Shown in pieces: positions 60,498-64,000 of a stretch of 64,000 nucleotides of DNA. Under the pieces are notes generated by a model, which was not told the origin of the DNA, did not search any database, and saw only the letters and a list, made by a program, of their open reading frames with translations. Position 1 is the stretch's first letter, and each line of letters begins with the position of its first letter. Made by a program: the position numbers and the translations under genes. This DNA comes from Bacteroides oleiciplenus YIT 12058 (GTDB taxonomy: Bacteria > Bacteroidota > Bacteroidia > Bacteroidales > Bacteroidaceae), in NCBI RefSeq assembly GCF_000315485.1, contig NZ_JH992941.1:1-64000 (forward strand), given 5' to 3'.

Positions 60498-62375
60498 TTG
60501 AGAAAGATTGCTATTATATCGGCAATGGCTGGCCTTTTACTCTTATCCTTCGCGACGGGAATATGTGCCAACAACACAGACCAGAAACATCTGGCTGCCA
60601 TGCAATCGCTCATAGCTCGGGAGGTACCCTATGATGCTAACATACCGGTAGATAGCGTCATTGCATGGAGCAATGAATTAGCCCCTACACTGAAATCCCA
60701 TAAAACAGAAGAAACATACTTTACGATGCTATTATGGCAGGTGAGCGCATACATCATGCGAGGTGACCTCAGTCTGGCAATAGACCGTGCACGTTTGATG
60801 TACGAGAATGCCAAAAAAATGAATTCGACTTTTGGTATCGCTCTCGCTAATCAGGCTATCGGACAGGCTTATACCGCCTCTTATATCCAAGAAAAGGCAT
60901 TGAGTTCTTATCTTGACGCTCTGCGCTATCTACCCGAAAACAATCCGCAAACTTATCGGTTGCTGGTGAAGATCTCTACACTTTTACAGCAAATGAACCG
61001 TCTGGATGAAGCGATGATATACGTATCCAAATTGAACCCGCTTCTCGAACAGCAGCCAGAGCACCCACTTGCCGTTCCTATACTTATAGAGAACGCCACC
61101 TATTATATTTCATCGGGTGATCAGGACACCGCACTCAAATATCTGCAACGGGCAGACTCAATCTATAAAAATCACACCCATGAGCTTGCCCATGAGTTTT
61201 CTATCAACTATTATACAGCTGCCTGCTACAGGGCATTGGCCGCCGATCATAACGATAAGCAGAAGGCAGACGAAGCTCTGGCGCTTTATAACAAACTACT
61301 GGAAGTGGTATCCAACAATAAACGTTCTCTGGAATACCGTTGGATTTGTGCGGAGAAAATCTACTTATACAAGTTACTGGGACGTTTTGATGAAGCATGC
61401 AAAATCTATCAGGAATTATACACTGTCACCGATACCCTTGCTTCGAAAAGCTATATCCGGCAAATAAATGCACTGAAAGCTACGTACCAGATAGATGAAC
61501 TGGAATTGGAAAACAGAGCACAACAGAACAGGATGATAGTTTATTTCATATTCATTGGTCTCGGTCTGCTGACTTTTATTTCAATACTTGCCGTCTGGAT
61601 CAGAAGACAGAAACGGATAGTGACAATATCTAAAGAGACATTGGAAGAATCGAGATGGAATGCAGAGAATGCGACACGTGCTAAAAGTGTCTTCCTGTCA
61701 AACATGAGCCACGAGATACGAACACCGCTCAATGCCTTGTCCGGTTTTTCATCCCTGTTGACAGAGGAGGGACTGGATGAAGCAACCCGCAGACAATGTA
61801 CCGAGATTATACAGCAGAACTCAGAGCTTTTACTGAAGCTGATTAATGATGTAATTGACTTATCGAGCCTGGAATTCGGAAAAATGCAGTTCAGCATAGG
61901 CAAACATGACGCCGTAGCAATCTGTAAAAATGTAACAGACACTGTAGGAAAAGTAAAACAGACACAAGCGGAATTATTGTTCGACTCGTCACTGGAAGAA
62001 CTATACATAGAGACAGATGCTTCACGGTTACAGCAAGTATTGATTAATTTACTGATCAATGCCACCAAGTTTACACCAGACGGTAGCATTACACTGAAAC
62101 TTGAAAAAGAGTCGGACGAAACAGCCTCGTTTTCCGTCACAGATACCGGTTGCGGCATCCCGAAAGAAAAACAAGCGAGTATATTCCAACGTTTCGAGAA
62201 ACTGGATGAAAACGCACAGGGAAGCGGTCTCGGCTTATCTATCTGTCAACTAATCATAGAACATATAGGTGGCAGAATATGGATTGATCCGGATTACACG
62301 GAAGGGTCTCGCTTTATGTTTACCCATCCCATCAACCAGACACGGAGCAAACAAAAGAAGGAGGCCCGGTCATGA
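60498..62375 (+). CDS. TPR sensor histidine kinase
   Basis: 625 residues from TTG 60498 (gives a proper signal peptide, MRKIAIISAMAGLLLLSFAT; an ATG at 60525 would cut into it). Periplasmic TPR-like helices about 30-335, membrane helix about 347-367, coiled linker, HisKA with His405 in NMSHEIRTPLN, HATPase with N box LLINATKF, DTGCGIP and GSGLGLSI. No receiver domain or fused regulator. Overlaps the next kinase by 4 bp, so they are co-translated. Confidence 0.9.
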   Translation: MRKIAIISAMAGLLLLSFATGICANNTDQKHLAAMQSLIAREVPYDANIPVDSVIAWSNELAPTLKSHKTEETYFTMLLWQVSAYIMRGDLSLAIDRARLMYENAKKMNSTFGIALANQAIGQAYTASYIQEKALSSYLDALRYLPENNPQTYRLLVKISTLLQQMNRLDEAMIYVSKLNPLLEQQPEHPLAVPILIENATYYISSGDQDTALKYLQRADSIYKNHTHELAHEFSINYYTAACYRALAADHNDKQKADEALALYNKLLEVVSNNKRSLEYRWICAEKIYLYKLLGRFDEACKIYQELYTVTDTLASKSYIRQINALKATYQIDELELENRAQQNRMIVYFIFIGLGLLTFISILAVWIRRQKRIVTISKETLEESRWNAENATRAKSVFLSNMSHEIRTPLNALSGFSSLLTEEGLDEATRRQCTEIIQQNSELLLKLINDVIDLSSLEFGKMQFSIGKHDAVAICKNVTDTVGKVKQTQAELLFDSSLEELYIETDASRLQQVLINLLINATKFTPDGSITLKLEKESDETASFSVTDTGCGIPKEKQASIFQRFEKLDENAQGSGLGLSICQLIIEHIGGRIWIDPDYTEGSRFMFTHPINQTRSKQKKEARS

Positions 62376-64000
62376 TGAAGCATTTATTTACTATATATCT
62401 GATTTTAAGTCTCGGTTGCCTCTCAGTCAGTGCCCAAAGTAGTGCCGTGAAAGATAGTTTGTTGCGCATCTATGTTAATGCACCGCACGATTCTGCCCGG
62501 TTGGCTGTATTGCATGACATTGCCCGCCTGGACCAGCAAACACCGGTGTTCCTCTATTATGAAAACAAAATGTTGGAAGAGGCTACGGCACAGAACAACA
62601 TACGTTATCAGAGTCTTGCCACTTACGAGCATATCATTTACTTTTTCAACAAACTGGATCTGAAACGCGCAACGTACTGGATGGGCAGGATGGAAACTTT
62701 GGCTGAGAAAAACAATTATTATAATGATTATTTCAAAGCCAAAAAGCTACAAATTGAATTGTACACCATCAACCAGCAGATAGAGCTTGCCATCCACGAA
62801 GCACACATTATGTACGAGAAAGCAAAGAAGCTGAACAACCGCAACGGTATGCGAGAAGCACGCCTGTGCCTGATGACCAGCTACATTGCAACACTACGCT
62901 ACGAAGACGGAGCACAAGCACTGGAAGAAGCATTCCAGCTAATGAGTCCGCAAGATAGCCCGATGGATAAAATTAACTTGTTATCGAAAGCAGTCCTGGC
63001 TTATTCATTCTTACATAAAAATGAGAAGATGTATGCCTCGCTGGAACAAATGAAAGTGGCCACACAAGAACTAATCGCCGCCGCCCCGACACTCAAAAAT
63101 GCATACTCAGCTTTATACATGGGAATGGAAACCCAGTATGCCCTTTATTATGTTCGTACGGAGGACCTACAGAAAGCCTGGGAACATCTGCTAAAGGTAG
63201 ATGAATATTATACTCCCAATACCTTCCTGCCTTATAAGGTGTCACGCCTGCAAGCTTATGCAGAATACTATCGTGCAAAGAAGGAGCATGATAAAGCTTT
63301 GCAGTGTCTGGATGAAGCCATTACCCTAACGCTTCAGATGTCTTTTCCCGATGCTATATTGTATATGGCTATGAAAGCGGATATATTGGTAGATATGGGA
63401 CGGTCGGATGTGGCTATCGGCATCTATAAGAAGGTGATGCATGACAAAGACTCACTATACAGAGGTCTGTCAAATTCACAAATGGAACAGATACAAAGCC
63501 TGTATAATATGGACAAGTTGGTGCTGAAAAGAGAACAGCAACAGGAAAAGATACATTACTTTATTCTGGCTGTAATCGGAATAGCCCTGCTGGCACTCAT
63601 TTTTTTTGTGGGCCGTATGTATATCAGCCGGAAAAGGTTGCAGAAAGATGAAAAGGAAGTAGCCCGGTTGAGCAAGATTGCCGAAGAAGCCAATGAAGTG
63701 AAAAGTCGCTTCCTCGCGAACATGAGTTATAATATCCGTATCCCCCTGAACAATGTAGTAGGTTTTTCACAACTACTCTCTACCGATACTGAATTGGATG
63801 ATAAAGAGAAGCTGGAGTATTCCGAAATTATCCAGGCTAACTCCACCGAACTTATCCAACTGGTGAACGATGTGCTCGACCTCTCACGGTTGGAAGCTAA
63901 AATGATGAAATTCCAGATACTTGATTGCGAGATGCGTGAAATATGCAACGACCTGATATATATGGCCCGGAGAGATAGTGAGGGACACATTCATGCCGAA
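62372..64000 (+). CDS. TPR histidine-kinase-like protein lacking phosphoacceptor His (partial)
   Basis: 543 codons to the window edge, no stop reached. Signal peptide MMKHLFTIYLILSLGCLSVS, periplasmic helical TPR-like domain to about 385, membrane helix about 395-415, then a HisKA-like domain. The phosphoacceptor site reads NMSYNIRIPLNN: Tyr453 (codon at 63728-63730) replaces the invariant His and Asn replaces the next Glu. The ATPase domain is beyond the edge. The same layout as the preceding kinase suggests duplication with loss of phosphoacceptor function, perhaps a sensing partner. Confidence 0.88.
   Translation, partial: MMKHLFTIYLILSLGCLSVSAQSSAVKDSLLRIYVNAPHDSARLAVLHDIARLDQQTPVFLYYENKMLEEATAQNNIRYQSLATYEHIIYFFNKLDLKRATYWMGRMETLAEKNNYYNDYFKAKKLQIELYTINQQIELAIHEAHIMYEKAKKLNNRNGMREARLCLMTSYIATLRYEDGAQALEEAFQLMSPQDSPMDKINLLSKAVLAYSFLHKNEKMYASLEQMKVATQELIAAAPTLKNAYSALYMGMETQYALYYVRTEDLQKAWEHLLKVDEYYTPNTFLPYKVSRLQAYAEYYRAKKEHDKALQCLDEAITLTLQMSFPDAILYMAMKADILVDMGRSDVAIGIYKKVMHDKDSLYRGLSNSQMEQIQSLYNMDKLVLKREQQQEKIHYFILAVIGIALLALIFFVGRMYISRKRLQKDEKEVARLSKIAEEANEVKSRFLANMSYNIRIPLNNVVGFSQLLSTDTELDDKEKLEYSEIIQANSTELIQLVNDVLDLSRLEAKMMKFQILDCEMREICNDLIYMARRDSEGHIHAE

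Overview
The window reads as chromosomal DNA of a Bacteroides-type gut bacterium. Supporting signs are many promoters of the Bacteroidetes form (TTTG, 19-21 bp, TAnnTTTG), start codons mostly in A-rich context without Shine-Dalgarno sequences, families typical of Bacteroidetes (DUF4248, DUF6266, HU-like proteins) and a leader at base 1 that resembles the region just upstream of a Bacteroides 16S rRNA gene. The species cannot be fixed from the sequence alone.

Layout. (1) 1-664: leader and three leftward promoters spaced exactly 182 bp apart, probably driving an rRNA operon beyond the left edge. (2) 665-7143: about 51 head-to-tail, apparently identical copies of a 127-bp unit, non-coding, each with a promoter-like element pointing at the rRNA operon. 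(3) about 7.2-46.5 kb: a Mu-like transposable prophage. From right to left: repressor (44.7 kb, plus), Ner-like protein, DDE transposase A, ATPase B, GemA-like and Gam-like genes, a DNA-modification cargo block (cytosine-C5 methyltransferase with nine internal repeats, radical SAM protein, membrane peptide, nuclease-like protein), then two divergent late arms starting near 25.5 kb. The rightward arm carries terminase, gp36-like protein, portal, MuF-like head protein, gpG-like and gp37-like proteins and an HU-like protein. The leftward arm carries protease/scaffold, capsid, lysis genes, tail tube, frameshifted tail chaperone, tape measure, tail tip, fibre proteins, a calcineurin-like phosphoesterase and a terminal TPR-DUF2971 gene. 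(4) 46.5-64 kb: a tRNA-Met(CAT), repeat-rich intergenic DNA, then host genes: a DUF6266 protein, an RND efflux operon with a divergent AraC regulator, a patatin-like outer-membrane phospholipase, an FtsB/DivIC-like gene, dnaX and two overlapping TPR-histidine kinases (the second runs off the right edge).

How it fits together. The phage combines Mu-type replication and head genes with a siphovirus-type tail (tube, frameshifted chaperone, long tape measure). Two programmed -1 frameshift signals are visible: the expected one in the tail chaperone and an unexpected one joining the portal to the MuF protein. Several genes under 60 codons were found by hand: a coupled 45-residue protein between protease and capsid, a 55-residue membrane protein opposite the tail operon, two peptides at 32.7-33.1 kb, and a 40-residue membrane peptide coupled between the RND pump and its outer-membrane channel. 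The exact prophage ends were not resolved.
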